Positions 44,176-53,651 of a DNA stretch of 64,000 bases are shown piece by piece. The DNA is taken from contig NZ_FQUN01000009.1 of the NCBI RefSeq assembly GCF_900129005.1, positions 1-64,000 on the forward strand. Reading direction: 5' to 3'. The notes under the pieces are model-generated. The model had not been told where the DNA came from. It did no database searches and saw only the letters and a list, made by a program, of their open reading frames with translations. A program made the position numbers and the translations under genes. Origin of the DNA: Leeuwenhoekiella marinoflava DSM 3653 (GTDB lineage Bacteria; Bacteroidota; Bacteroidia; Flavobacteriales; Flavobacteriaceae). Numbering within the stretch: the first letter of the stretch is position 1; each line of letters begins with the position of its first letter.

Positions 44176-45390
44176 ATGAATCCTTCGTCTTCAGGATGGA
44201 TTACAAAGCATCAACCGGTCATAAAAAAATCTTTTAAAGAGCTTAACTCAGACTTAAATGGTTTTTATGAATTGCTACTTCAGTCTGGTTTTATATATGG
44301 AGTTTCGGTAACTACGGTGAGCTACGGTGTTGCAGAGCCTTTAAAATGGAATGAAACTGAGCGGGCTAAACTCAACTTTTTTGATAGTCTCTATTGTATT
44401 TACTATCAAAAATATGGTGACGATACTCATTTTTTTAAAGCTATTACAACATATTATAAGCAGTTAGATCCTAAAAATCACCTTTATTTTACCAGATTCT
44501 CTAAACTAAAACCCAATGCCTCTTCTTTAGAAAAAATCATTCAAGAGCGTATACAGACTAATGAACATGTACTTCAAAAAAACTTTAGCAACCTTATAAC
44601 CAATGCGCTGCTTTTTATTGATGTTTTAGCATTTCAACATTATCTGGAAAACGAAGAAAATATTAGCGATTATGCTTCAGAGTTAGAAGCTACATTAATG
44701 AATGTGATTTGGCTCGCATTGATGCAAAAAGAAGAGAAAGAGCTATATGATAAGTTATTGCTTAAACTTTTTGAAAAGTCACTTAGGTATAATCGAAACT
44801 TAAAACAAGAAGCTCAAAATCTTGACGAAGTTCCTCTTGAAACCTATACTGACCTGCTCGAAAAACGCTATTTGTTAGACTTGGCTGCACTGGCCATATG
44901 GGATGATGTAAAGCTTGATAAAACCGAATACCTTTTTCTGAAGAAATTCGGTAACCTTCTTAAACTTCCTAATGAAATTGTCGAGCAGTCTACAACTTAT
45001 GTACACACCTTTATACATGCAAACCGAAAAAGTATTTCGTACCTCAACTACAGCAATCCGGTAAAACATTTTTATACACAAACCAGTCAAACGGTGAAAA
45101 CGCTTATTCTTCGGAATAAAAAACGCTTGCTTCAGGAACTTTCAGAAAGTAAAGATTTGGTTTTATTATTGGGACAATCCACGGTTCGCGATTTGAACAA
45201 AGTCGAAAAAAAGCGGGTCAAATCACAGCTGTTGGACATTTGTAAAAGTATCCCGTCTCTTGCAATTTTTATGCTTCCCGGCGGTGGCATTTTACTTCCG
45301 TTACTGGTAAAATTTATACCCGAATTGTTACCAAGCGCGTTTAATGAAAACCGAATAGAAACTCAAAACCCTGAAGATACCGAGATTTAG
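44176..45390 (+). CDS. LETM1-related protein
   Basis: 404 residues, mostly helical. The C-terminal segment SIPSLAIFMLPGGGILLPLL near 362 followed by VKFIPELLPSAF matches the single conserved hydrophobic stretch of LETM1 proteins, which in mitochondria take part in cation/proton exchange. The rest (1-340) is a flavobacterial-type helical domain I cannot assign. Bacterial members have been linked to surface-attached growth in annotations, without clear mechanism. First intact gene after the gene-free block; a DUF2254 gene follows 58 bp downstream, possibly in the same transcript. Confidence 0.78.
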   Translation: MNPSSSGWITKHQPVIKKSFKELNSDLNGFYELLLQSGFIYGVSVTTVSYGVAEPLKWNETERAKLNFFDSLYCIYYQKYGDDTHFFKAITTYYKQLDPKNHLYFTRFSKLKPNASSLEKIIQERIQTNEHVLQKNFSNLITNALLFIDVLAFQHYLENEENISDYASELEATLMNVIWLALMQKEEKELYDKLLLKLFEKSLRYNRNLKQEAQNLDEVPLETYTDLLEKRYLLDLAALAIWDDVKLDKTEYLFLKKFGNLLKLPNEIVEQSTTYVHTFIHANRKSISYLNYSNPVKHFYTQTSQTVKTLILRNKKRLLQELSESKDLVLLLGQSTVRDLNKVEKKRVKSQLLDICKSIPSLAIFMLPGGGILLPLLVKFIPELLPSAFNENRIETQNPEDTEI

Positions 45391-45448
45391 TTTGTTAACA
45401 CTATATCAAAAAGCACACAGGTTTTAAAGATATTGCGCAAATTCGCTT

Positions 45449-46777
45449 ATGCTTCAATTTATAACTAAATTCCGACTATTTTTTGCCAATCTTACCGGGA
45501 AAATTGGCTTCTACCCTTCTCTATTTGCTTTTGGAGGTCTTTGCATAGGTTTTGTCATGCTCTATGCAGAAAGCCAAGGTGTTTCTAGCTTTTTGATCGA
45601 AAATGCCCCGCAGTTAGTCATTAATGATGCAGACACTGCGCGTACACTGCTCAGTACGTTCATAGGAGGTATTATTTCGCTGATGGTTTTCAGTTTTTCT
45701 ATGGTTATGATCTTGCTCAATCAGGCTTCTAACAATTATTCTCCAAGAATTCTTCCGGGATTGATTTCTAATAAAAGGCATCAGTATGTTTTAGGCTATT
45801 ATATCGCAACGCTTATTTACTGCATTCTCATTTTACTGAGTATAAAACCTACGGATAACAAATACCAACTCCCTGGGTTTGCAGTATTGATTGGTATCAT
45901 TTTGAGTATGCTGGTTTTAGCACTCTTTATTTATTTTATTCATTCAATTTCCGAAGCGATTCAGATTAATAAAATAATCGAGACGATCTACCAGAAAGCA
46001 AAAACGCGTTTAACCCAACTCATCAATCAAACCGATGAAAAATACAGCAGAAAAGATTTCCCGGAAAGCAAAGACTGGAATGTTATTAAAATAGACAATA
46101 CCGGTTATCTGCAAACCATTGCTGTAGATGCCCTACTCGAACTCTCCAGTGAACTGGACTGTAAAATTGATATTCTGGTTCCTAAAGGCACTTTTATTTT
46201 AAAAAACGTACCAATCGCCCGTTGTAACAAAGAACTTGATGAAGAACAAAGAAACCACTTACTCACCTGTTTCGGATTTTCAAGAAGCGAAATCGTAAAG
46301 CACAATTATATTCTGGGTTTTAAACAACTTACCGAGATTGCAATCAAAGCAATGAGCCCGGGTATCAATGATCCCGGAACTGCTATAACCTGTATAGATT
46401 ACCTTTCAGAGCTTTTTGCATTGAGACTTTGTAAAGAAGATTTTAGCTATATAAAGAATAAAGATGATGAACCAGTAATAAGCCTGAGAACGATAGATTT
46501 TAAAGAGTTGATCTATTTTGTTTTTGTTCCGCTTCGTAATTACTGTAAACACGATGTGGTTATGCTGCACAAGATGCTCACCGCTTTATATTTTTTATTA
46601 CAGACTAAATCCGTTGTTAAAAATTCTGAAGAAATAATAATAGACGAGATCAACCTCATTTTAATTGATGCGAAAGCCAACATAACAAACCAGACAGATC
46701 TTGAAGGTATTTTTGTAATACGGGAAAAAGCAGCAGCTTACAACAATACAGACCGGGAGTTGGCTCGTTTAAAGTAA
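45449..46777 (+). CDS. DUF2254 membrane protein
   Basis: 442 residues. Four membrane helices (about 20-40, 68-90, 110-130, 138-165) are followed by a soluble C-terminal domain. Family features are TLLSTFIGGIISLMVFSFSM near 66, QASNNYSPRILPGLI near 92 and AIKAMSPGINDPGTAITCIDYL near 293. Function of DUF2254 is unknown. It probably shares a transcript with the LETM1-like gene and ends just before dispersed repeat copy 3. Confidence 0.88.
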   Translation: MLQFITKFRLFFANLTGKIGFYPSLFAFGGLCIGFVMLYAESQGVSSFLIENAPQLVINDADTARTLLSTFIGGIISLMVFSFSMVMILLNQASNNYSPRILPGLISNKRHQYVLGYYIATLIYCILILLSIKPTDNKYQLPGFAVLIGIILSMLVLALFIYFIHSISEAIQINKIIETIYQKAKTRLTQLINQTDEKYSRKDFPESKDWNVIKIDNTGYLQTIAVDALLELSSELDCKIDILVPKGTFILKNVPIARCNKELDEEQRNHLLTCFGFSRSEIVKHNYILGFKQLTEIAIKAMSPGINDPGTAITCIDYLSELFALRLCKEDFSYIKNKDDEPVISLRTIDFKELIYFVFVPLRNYCKHDVVMLHKMLTALYFLLQTKSVVKNSEEIIIDEINLILIDAKANITNQTDLEGIFVIREKAAAYNNTDRELARLK

Positions 46778-46781
46778 ATTA

Positions 46782-46893
46782 AATAGGACAAACCTGTCTG
46801 GCTGATAAAGGCAGGTCCAAAAGACATACAATGAAACAGCTTTTGACTTAGAGAAATGTCTTGGAGCATTTAGATCTCAATCATCGAGTAAAA
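46782..46893 (+). repeat. Dispersed intergenic repeat, copy 3
   Basis: Carries aacctgtctgg, aaaggcaggtcc, gaaacagctttt, ggagcatttagatctc and atcatcgagtaaaa, aligned in order with copy 2 at 35521. It fills the gap between convergent genes (stops at 46777 and 46898). Confidence 0.7.
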
Positions 46894-46897
46894 TTTC

Positions 46898-47656
46898 TTA
46901 AGAAAGCCAGAATTTAAAATCTTTTACGCGCTCGCGACTCACTATAATTTCAAGATCATCACAAGCCTGTAATTTAACTTGTAATCGCGAATTGGTGTAG
47001 CTTATAATATCACGAATGGAATTTACATTCACAAAATACTTACGGCTCACCCTGAAGAATACATCGGGTTGTAATTCTCCTTCTAAAATTTCTAGAGTAG
47101 TGTCTAATAAATAATCTCGTTTATCAGTTGTACGAGCATAAGTCCCTTTATTCTCACTGTAAAAACAGACCACATCATCCACATTAATCATCTTAAGATG
47201 CTGCCCTATTTTTACGGTAAAACGCTTTTTATAATCGCGCTCAACCGGATTGACCCCTAGAAGTTTACGAATGTCCTCAAAATTGAGTTTAACATCACTA
47301 GAAGCAGGCTGTTGTTTTTTAAACTTAGTAACAGCAGCCTCAAGCTCTTCATCATCTATAGGCTTGAGCAAATAGTCAATACTGTTCAATTTAAAAGCCT
47401 GCAACGCATACTCATCATAAGCCGTGGTAAAAATAATTGCACTGGTAACTGCTACCCCATCAAAGATCTCAAAAGACAAACCATCACTTAATTGAATATC
47501 TAGAAATATAAGATCTGGATGCGTGTTATTTGAAAACCATTCTACCGCCTCTTCTACTGAGTGCAATTGAGCCAAAACATTTAAATCTAAAGTTTCAAGC
47601 ATTCTGGTAAGTCTGCGTGCTGCCGGTTTTTCATCTTCAATAACCAGTACGTTCAT
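46898..47656 (-). CDS. LytTR-family response regulator
   Basis: 252 residues. A receiver domain (1-120) has the phosphoacceptor Asp53 in LIFLDIQLSDG, the acidic pair in VIEDE, and the Lys in LLKPIDDEEL. A LytTR DNA-binding domain (about 145-250) follows (HLKMINVDDVVCFYSENKG, FFRVSRKYFVNVNSI, LEIIVSRERVKDFKFWL). Its partner is the LytS-like kinase encoded two genes upstream in the same operon. The target promoters are not visible. Confidence 0.94.
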   Translation of the reverse strand: MNVLVIEDEKPAARRLTRMLETLDLNVLAQLHSVEEAVEWFSNNTHPDLIFLDIQLSDGLSFEIFDGVAVTSAIIFTTAYDEYALQAFKLNSIDYLLKPIDDEELEAAVTKFKKQQPASSDVKLNFEDIRKLLGVNPVERDYKKRFTVKIGQHLKMINVDDVVCFYSENKGTYARTTDKRDYLLDTTLEILEGELQPDVFFRVSRKYFVNVNSIRDIISYTNSRLQVKLQACDDLEIIVSRERVKDFKFWLS

Positions 47657-47700
47657 TTTCTAATTGTATTTAATTTTTAGTTATTATAAATATTTAAAAT

Positions 47701-48015
47701 CTATTCCCAACGCCCCATATTAGAATGTGATTTTTCATCACGCTCCATAAACTCTTTAATTTTACGTTCTTCCCATTCTCTGCTTACAAAAGGGTTCCAG
47801 TTAAAAGCTTTTGCTGCCTGAAAGACCAAACCTATCCCCCAGCCAAATGCAGCCCATAAAAACCAAGGGTAGCGCAAACTATCTGTATAATAATTTAGGA
47901 TTGCCAGAGCTCCAATAATTACAAAATAACTGATTAAACTTGTGTAAAATTTCTTGATGTGGCCTACGCGTTCTTTAGCTTCTAAGTAGCGATTCTCTTT
48001 ATCAAAATTTTCCAT
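47701..48015 (-). CDS. 2TM-domain protein
   Basis: 104 residues made of one 2TM domain: basic N-terminal helix (ENRYLEAKERVGHIKKFYTSL), two membrane helices (about 28-45 and 52-72) and the conserved tail FNWNPFVSREWEERKIKEFM. Function is unknown, but such domains go with LytS/LytTR systems in flavobacteria. It lies between the kinase and the regulator and resembles the C-terminal 95 residues of the kinase, so the two are paralogous. Confidence 0.87.
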   Translation of the reverse strand: MENFDKENRYLEAKERVGHIKKFYTSLISYFVIIGALAILNYYTDSLRYPWFLWAAFGWGIGLVFQAAKAFNWNPFVSREWEERKIKEFMERDEKSHSNMGRWE

Positions 48016-48116
48016 TTTTAAAGTTCTTTAATGATTAATACTGAAACAAATTTGGTGAGAATTACTGTTTCAATAAATTCTTACTAACTCACCTGTCATT
48101 TTTTTAGACTGAACTG

Positions 48117-49457
48117 TTACCGCTTTTGTTCTTGATCATTCATAATCTCACGAATCTTACGCGCTTCCCAGTCTCTCCCTAAAAACGGATTCCATTTAAA
48201 AACTTCTGCTCCGTGAAAGAACACGCCTAATCCCCAACCCAATGCCGGGAAAATCGCCCACGGAAAGGAAGTCGTAAAGAAGTTGAGAATAACCAGACCA
48301 GTAATCACTATACAATATACCGTTAGGTGTATATAAAAGCTTTTAAGTTGTTCTACGTGTTCTTTAGCAAGCGCATATTTCTTGTCTGTAAGGTACTGTT
48401 CTGTATTCATAACTGCTGATTTTAGTTGACGGGTTAACTTGGGTATTTTGATTATAAATTCTGATTCTGTTTGTTGAATTTGGAGCCTTCTGGAGGTAAG
48501 TAAAGCATAGCGCTGTTTGATATTAATGAGCCCTACTCCGCTACCTTTGGTCATAATCTTTTTAGGCTGTAGATTATTGCGTACAACCAGATTGCCTTCT
48601 TCTTCTTCAATGCTAATATGTAGTTTATGATTACCGCTTACCACATTATGTTTTACCGCATTTTCTAGCAAAAGCTGTAAAGATAGCGGCACAACTCGTG
48701 CTTGGGGATGGATTACTTCCGCAGGCATATTAAAAATAATACTGTCTTCATAACGCATTTTTAAAAGCGTCATATAGGTTTTGGCAAAGGCTAGTTCCTC
48801 ATCTAAGGTGACCAACTCTTTATTTTTTTGTTCTAAAACATAGCGATAAACCTTAGATAAAGAAGTGGTAAACTTCTGAGCCTGTGCAGGATTTTCTTCA
48901 ATAAGACTGGTAAGTACATTCAAACTATTGAATAAAAAATGAGGATCTAACTGATTTTTTAATGCATCAAACTGTGCCGAAGCTGTACCAGCGATAATTT
49001 TCTGCTCCTTTACCTGACTTTCTTTTTTGTATTTGTAGTAGAAAAAGAAATAGAAGATCGCATTACAAACGAGCGCAATAAACAGCGGCATCCAGTAATC
49101 TATAAACTTCTCGTCACTTATGAATTCTAAAAAAGAAAACTCCTTTAATACACAAATTATAAAGACTCTGATAAAAAATACACTTATGGCAGTAACTATT
49201 AAACTCGCCGGTATAGCTCTAGCTAAGTGTTTTGAAGAATAAAGCCTGATCTTATTACTAAAGTAGAAATATCTAAAAACAGCCATATTTGCCATATATA
49301 GCACTACTGAATACAGCATACTGATCCCAAAATCTTCTGCGAGCCTTTTATTAAAATAAAGCGGATTACCGCCTCCCAAATGAATCAATAAAAAAACTGT
49401 ATAGATCGCTACACCTACAATACAAGCTTTACCAAATTCCTTAAAAAAAGTATTCAT
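48117..49457 (-). CDS. LytS-type sensor histidine kinase fused to a 2TM domain
   Basis: 446 residues. Four membrane helices lie in 1-142. The His_kinase domain starts with ALKNQLDPHFLFNSLN (His173). The ATPase part has LLLENAVKHN (Asn266) and GSGVGL (305-310). LytS-like kinases normally end soon after, near residue 345. Here a complete 2TM domain follows in frame from Met350 to 446 (KYALAKEHVEQLKSFY, FKWNPFLGRDWEARKI). The kinase should phosphorylate the LytTR regulator of the operon. The internal ATG at 48410 could also give a free 2TM protein. Confidence 0.92.
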   Translation of the reverse strand: MNTFFKEFGKACIVGVAIYTVFLLIHLGGGNPLYFNKRLAEDFGISMLYSVVLYMANMAVFRYFYFSNKIRLYSSKHLARAIPASLIVTAISVFFIRVFIICVLKEFSFLEFISDEKFIDYWMPLFIALVCNAIFYFFFYYKYKKESQVKEQKIIAGTASAQFDALKNQLDPHFLFNSLNVLTSLIEENPAQAQKFTTSLSKVYRYVLEQKNKELVTLDEELAFAKTYMTLLKMRYEDSIIFNMPAEVIHPQARVVPLSLQLLLENAVKHNVVSGNHKLHISIEEEEGNLVVRNNLQPKKIMTKGSGVGLINIKQRYALLTSRRLQIQQTESEFIIKIPKLTRQLKSAVMNTEQYLTDKKYALAKEHVEQLKSFYIHLTVYCIVITGLVILNFFTTSFPWAIFPALGWGLGVFFHGAEVFKWNPFLGRDWEARKIREIMNDQEQKR

Positions 49458-49466
49458 AAAAAAGGT

Positions 49467-49658
49467 TTATAGTAGGCAATCTTCAGAACTCTCTACTGAT
49501 TTAAAGGTATTACAATCTGAATAATTACTGTACATCTTGCAGCTTTGAACGTTTACTTGTTCAACAATCTGTTTGTTAGATGCCCTTTGCTCTTGATTAG
49601 GGAGCGTCATTGCCAGAGATACGGCAATCTTAAATACCCAGATTAATACCCGCGTCAT
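49467..49658 (-). CDS. Small hypothetical protein upstream of the kinase
   Basis: 63 codons from ATG 49658, ending 9 bp before the kinase start. The first 20 residues are hydrophobic with one Arg (MTRVLIWVFKIAVSLAMTL), like a signal or single membrane segment. The rest is polar with three Cys (QSCKMYSNYSDCNTF, EDCLL). No family recognised. The position as operon leader and the reasonable composition favour a real gene; chance is not excluded. Confidence 0.4.
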   Translation of the reverse strand: MTRVLIWVFKIAVSLAMTLPNQEQRASNKQIVEQVNVQSCKMYSNYSDCNTFKSVESSEDCLL

Positions 49659-49800
49659 AATGCTATTTTTTGATTAGATGCTTCAAAGATGAAAACAGAT
49701 GCTTCTTTTATATAAAAAGACTTACTCAATTGTCAATTTTTGATACCCAACTGTAAACAGATTACCTAGAAGTGAGAACGTTAACAATCACACAAAAACT

Positions 49801-49829
49801 TTTGACGCGCTGCAGATTTAATATTTTTG
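49801..49829 (+). promoter_or_regulatory. Bacteroidota-type promoter for the phosphoesterase-barrel gene
   Basis: TTTG at 49801-49804 and TATTTTTG at 49822-49829 are 17 bp apart, matching the -33 TTG / -7 TAnnTTTG arrangement. The expected start of transcription lies about 15-20 nt before the ATG at 49854. Confidence 0.65.
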
Positions 49830-49853
49830 CCTTTATAACCTACACCCCATTTC

Positions 49854-52800
49854 ATGCAAAAACAAAAACTACAGTATTCTATATCAATAGTTTTTACGCT
49901 CATATTTTTATACTCTTGTGCGAGTAAACGCACCCAATACAGAAATAAACAGCATACTTTAACTCAAGTAAAACAAGACACTTCTAAATATAAAAGTGTC
50001 TTTCTATTAGGAAATTTAGGTTCCGGTAAAAACGGCCCTAACGACGCTTTGATTCAAGCTTTTGACAGCCTTCAAAATAAAAATGCAAAAGAGGATGATT
50101 ACTTGATGATTTTAGGTGATAACGTATATGCCAATAAACTTACCGAAGATAATAACGAAGAACAACTGAAGCACCTCGTACAGTTAGTCAAAGATTTTAA
50201 AGGAAAAACGCTGATTATCCCCGGAGAAAACGACTGGAATGATAAAGGTGTTGAAGGACTCGAAAAGATTGAAGATTACATCGAAGAGAAAATGGGTAAA
50301 GACAATCATTTTCAACCCGAAAATGGCTGCCCTATTGAAACCATAACTGTTGATGATGAAACCGAAATCATCATCATAGACTCGCAGTGGTATATTGAAG
50401 ACTGGAGCAAACACCCTGGTTTTAATGACAAATGTGCTATAAAAACGCGAACGCAATTTTTAACAATACTCAAAGATGAAGCGCGTAAAGCGCGACATAA
50501 AAACGTATTGCTCGTAATGCATCACCCACTTTTTTCTAACGGGATTTACGGCGGTGAGATGAGTATGCGTTCGTTTTACAGACCATCGGCAGAAAATGCG
50601 TATGTACCCGTAGTAGGTTTTTTATGGGGCTTTGCAAGAACACAAGGTGGAATTTCTAAGCAAGATCAATTCAACCCATTGATGAATGAATTGATGAGCG
50701 AGATCAAAACAATGGCTATTGGCTTGCCACGGCTCTTTGTACTTTCGGCGCACGAGCGCTCCATGCAGTATATCGAAAATGAAAATATTCGCCAAATCAT
50801 ATCAGGAACCGGTAGTAAAACAGAATATGTCCGCTTAGGAAAAGACGGACTTTTTGCTTCAGTACAACCGGGATTTTCAGAATTGAGATTGTTTGAGGAT
50901 GGTTTGTCTACCGTTCATTTTTACAGTTTAGATAAAGAAAACAAGCTTTCAGTAAGCTTTGCTAAAGAAAGCTATGCAAAACCGGAACCTTATTCCTTAG
51001 ATTCTTTACAAGAAAACATTCCACAGTCAAAAAAAGCAAGTATCTACCCAAAAGAACTTGTTGAAGTCACTGCAGAATATGAAAAAAAATGGGGAAAGCA
51101 TTACCGCTACTTATATGGCCTAGAAATCGATGCGCCAACGGTACTTTTAGATACCCTATATGGCGGTCTTATGGTAGAACGTGCTGGCGGTGGTAATCAA
51201 ACCCAATCTTTACGACTGATTGATGCAGACGATCGTGAATACAATATGCGTGCTTTGGCAAAAGATCCGTTGGCATTTTTAAAAGCATCAGGTTACGATG
51301 ACTTGGATGCACAAGAGTATTTTGAAGGAACTTTACCTGCGAGACTTATAGAGGATTTTTATACCGCTTCACATCCTTACGGTGCATTTGCTATCCCCAG
51401 ATTGGCCGGAGCAGCAGATCTCAACCACACGCATCCTAAAGTCTTTTATGTACCTAAACAAAGAACACTGGGTGACTTCAATAAGACACACGGAGATCGC
51501 CTCTATATGATTGTAGAGAAGCCAGACGATGATTTTAACGGCACCCATATGTTTGGGTTTAATGAAGATGTAGAAAGTACCGCAGATCTTTTTGAAAAAA
51601 TTCGCGAGGATGAGAAAAATCAAGTTGCAGAGCAAGAATACATCAGAGCACGGGTTTTTGATATGCTTGTTGGTGACTGGGACCGTCACGAAGATCAATG
51701 GCGTTGGGCAGCGCGTAAAGATGCAAATGATGTGTACACTTATATCGCCATTCCGCGAGATCGTGATCAGGTGTTCTCTAAGTTTGACGGGAAGATTATA
51801 AAAATGATGCAGAAGTTTATGGCAGGCACCCGCGAACTCGGTAACTACGGTGCGGACATTGAATTTATAGAAAAGTTCAGTGAGAGTGCGATTAATCTTG
51901 ATCGTGCTGTGCTTCAGCAAACAACTAAACAAAACTGGCTTGATGCGGTTTATTATCTTCAAGAAAATATTACTCCTGAAGTTGTAAGTAAGGCTTTTAG
52001 TGAGATGCCTGTGGAAATTCAAAATGAAGATTGGAAACAATTGCAAGAGGATTTGCTAGCGCGAAAAGCAAACTTAAAAGCTATCATTGAACGGTATTAC
52101 AAATACTACATCAGGTTTCAAACCTTGAAAGGAACCGATAAGGATGATCATTTTTACATAACCCGAAACGAAGACGGTACAACCCAAATTAAAGCTTTTC
52201 GCATTAAGGATGGTGAAGACGAAACAATGCTTTTTGACCGCATTTTTAATCCGGAAGAAACTGAAGAAATCTGGATTTATGGTCTGGATGATGATGATGT
52301 TTTTACGACATTAGGTACGGCCAAATCAAAAATTAAACTAGTTATTGCCGGTGGTCAGGATGACGACACGTATGATCTTAAAAATGGAAATAACTTAACG
52401 GTTTATGATCAACCAGATGGTAATAAAGTTAAAGAGAATAATGCTGCGCGTTTGCGCTTTAGTAGTGTATATGAGAATCATATTTATGACTCAGAACGCC
52501 TTCCTGATGAAGCTAAAAAAATAGGTTTAGAATTGCCTTATAATCCAGATTGGGGAGTAGCGCCTCATTTGCGTTTTGCACGACAAAAATTAGGTTTTGA
52601 ACGCAATCCGTTCACCTCACAATTTGTTCTGGATGCTCAATATTTTTCGTTAACGCAAGCAGCAATTTTTAAAGGTGAAGTGCATTTTGCAAATATTTTT
52701 CCGGAGTGGAATTTTAAAATCTCAGGTCTCGCGACCACAAATAATTACACGGAGAACTTTTTTGGTTTTGGGAATGAGACCTCAAATACAGCTTCAAATT

Positions 52801-53522
52801 TTGATGTAAACCGTATCAGTATGCAAAAATTTGAAGCTGGAACAGGTGTGTATTACAACGGTGAATATGGCAGTTCATTTGCAACAGATATTGCATATCA
52901 GAATTACCAACTTGATTCATCACTTCAATTAAACAATCCTAATAATCTGAATAACAAATATTATTTAACTTTAAATGCTATTTATTCCTACAAGAGCATT
53001 GACGACTCAAAATTTCCTACAAGAGGAATGCTTTTTGAAGCTTCTGGTTTTTATAGTGATGATTTGAGTAACTCTGAAACAGTTTTTGCCGCAGACCCAA
53101 AAATCACTTTTTGGAACGCGATAGACAGTTCTCGGGATCTGGTTTTAAAAACACAGATCGATGGTCAATTGAGATTTGGTAATACCATTCCATTTTATCA
53201 GGCAGCGCAGCTGGGTGGAAATTCTGGTTTAAGAAGTTACCGTTTAGGAAGGTTTACCGCTGACCAAGCACTTCGTGCTTCCGCAGATATTTTATATCAG
53301 TTTAAACCTTTAAAAACTGCCATTTTCCCGATTCGTTCTAACATTTTTGCCGGCTATGATTTGGGGAGAATTTGGCTTAATGAAGAGTCTTCAAAAGTAT
53401 GGCATGACAGCTACGGGGGCGGACTCAATTTTAGTGTAGGAGGATTCTTCAGCAGCAGTCTGGGATACTTCACCGGGGATGAAGGTGGCCGTTTTCAGTT
53501 TGCAATAAAGTTTGGTGTTTAG
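49854..53522 (+). CDS. Metallophosphoesterase-like domain fused to a BamA-type barrel
   Basis: 1222 residues; lipoprotein-like signal ending LYSC (Cys22). The N-terminal domain (about 45-340) has the calcineurin-like fold layout but altered active-site motifs: LLGNLGSG (Asn54 where Asp is expected), intact LGDNVY (Asp89), PGENDW (Glu125-Asn126 replacing Asn-His), intact VMHHPLFSNG (His223/224), and SAHERSMQ (Ala299, Arg302 replacing GHxH). A middle region (about 390-870) follows, with DRDQVF and DDDDVF. The C-terminal 350 residues form an outer membrane barrel of the surface-antigen/BamA class (FPTRGMLFEASG, GGNSGLRSYRLGRF, ending FQFAIKFGV). Family fusions of this type are common in flavobacteria, role unknown. 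Confidence 0.82.
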   Translation: MQKQKLQYSISIVFTLIFLYSCASKRTQYRNKQHTLTQVKQDTSKYKSVFLLGNLGSGKNGPNDALIQAFDSLQNKNAKEDDYLMILGDNVYANKLTEDNNEEQLKHLVQLVKDFKGKTLIIPGENDWNDKGVEGLEKIEDYIEEKMGKDNHFQPENGCPIETITVDDETEIIIIDSQWYIEDWSKHPGFNDKCAIKTRTQFLTILKDEARKARHKNVLLVMHHPLFSNGIYGGEMSMRSFYRPSAENAYVPVVGFLWGFARTQGGISKQDQFNPLMNELMSEIKTMAIGLPRLFVLSAHERSMQYIENENIRQIISGTGSKTEYVRLGKDGLFASVQPGFSELRLFEDGLSTVHFYSLDKENKLSVSFAKESYAKPEPYSLDSLQENIPQSKKASIYPKELVEVTAEYEKKWGKHYRYLYGLEIDAPTVLLDTLYGGLMVERAGGGNQTQSLRLIDADDREYNMRALAKDPLAFLKASGYDDLDAQEYFEGTLPARLIEDFYTASHPYGAFAIPRLAGAADLNHTHPKVFYVPKQRTLGDFNKTHGDRLYMIVEKPDDDFNGTHMFGFNEDVESTADLFEKIREDEKNQVAEQEYIRARVFDMLVGDWDRHEDQWRWAARKDANDVYTYIAIPRDRDQVFSKFDGKIIKMMQKFMAGTRELGNYGADIEFIEKFSESAINLDRAVLQQTTKQNWLDAVYYLQENITPEVVSKAFSEMPVEIQNEDWKQLQEDLLARKANLKAIIERYYKYYIRFQTLKGTDKDDHFYITRNEDGTTQIKAFRIKDGEDETMLFDRIFNPEETEEIWIYGLDDDDVFTTLGTAKSKIKLVIAGGQDDDTYDLKNGNNLTVYDQPDGNKVKENNAARLRFSSVYENHIYDSERLPDEAKKIGLELPYNPDWGVAPHLRFARQKLGFERNPFTSQFVLDAQYFSLTQAAIFKGEVHFANIFPEWNFKISGLATTNNYTENFFGFGNETSNTASNFDVNRISMQKFEAGTGVYYNGEYGSSFATDIAYQNYQLDSSLQLNNPNNLNNKYYLTLNAIYSYKSIDDSKFPTRGMLFEASGFYSDDLSNSETVFAADPKITFWNAIDSSRDLVLKTQIDGQLRFGNTIPFYQAAQLGGNSGLRSYRLGRFTADQALRASADILYQFKPLKTAIFPIRSNIFAGYDLGRIWLNEESSKVWHDSYGGGLNFSVGGFFSSSLGYFTGDEGGRFQFAIKFGV

Positions 53523-53582
53523 TTTTTAGTTCTATCATTCATCTATGTAACTTCTGTTACTGCTACACTGCGTAAGGTGTCT

Positions 53583-53590
53583 TATCTTTG
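53583..53590 (+). promoter_or_regulatory. Candidate -7 element for the MBL/rhodanese operon
   Basis: TATCTTTG matches TAnnTTTG, about 60 nt before the ATG at 53652. A clean -33 TTG is not seen. Confidence 0.45.
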
Positions 53591-53651
53591 TTGCATAAAT
53601 GATCCTGAACTTAGCCTCAAAACCCGCTATCAAGATCGTAAATTTTGAATT

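Noticed and set aside
51369-52046. 225-codon open frame antisense to the phosphoesterase-barrel gene
   Set aside because: It lies entirely inside a well-supported gene and its sequence mirrors that gene's codon bias.
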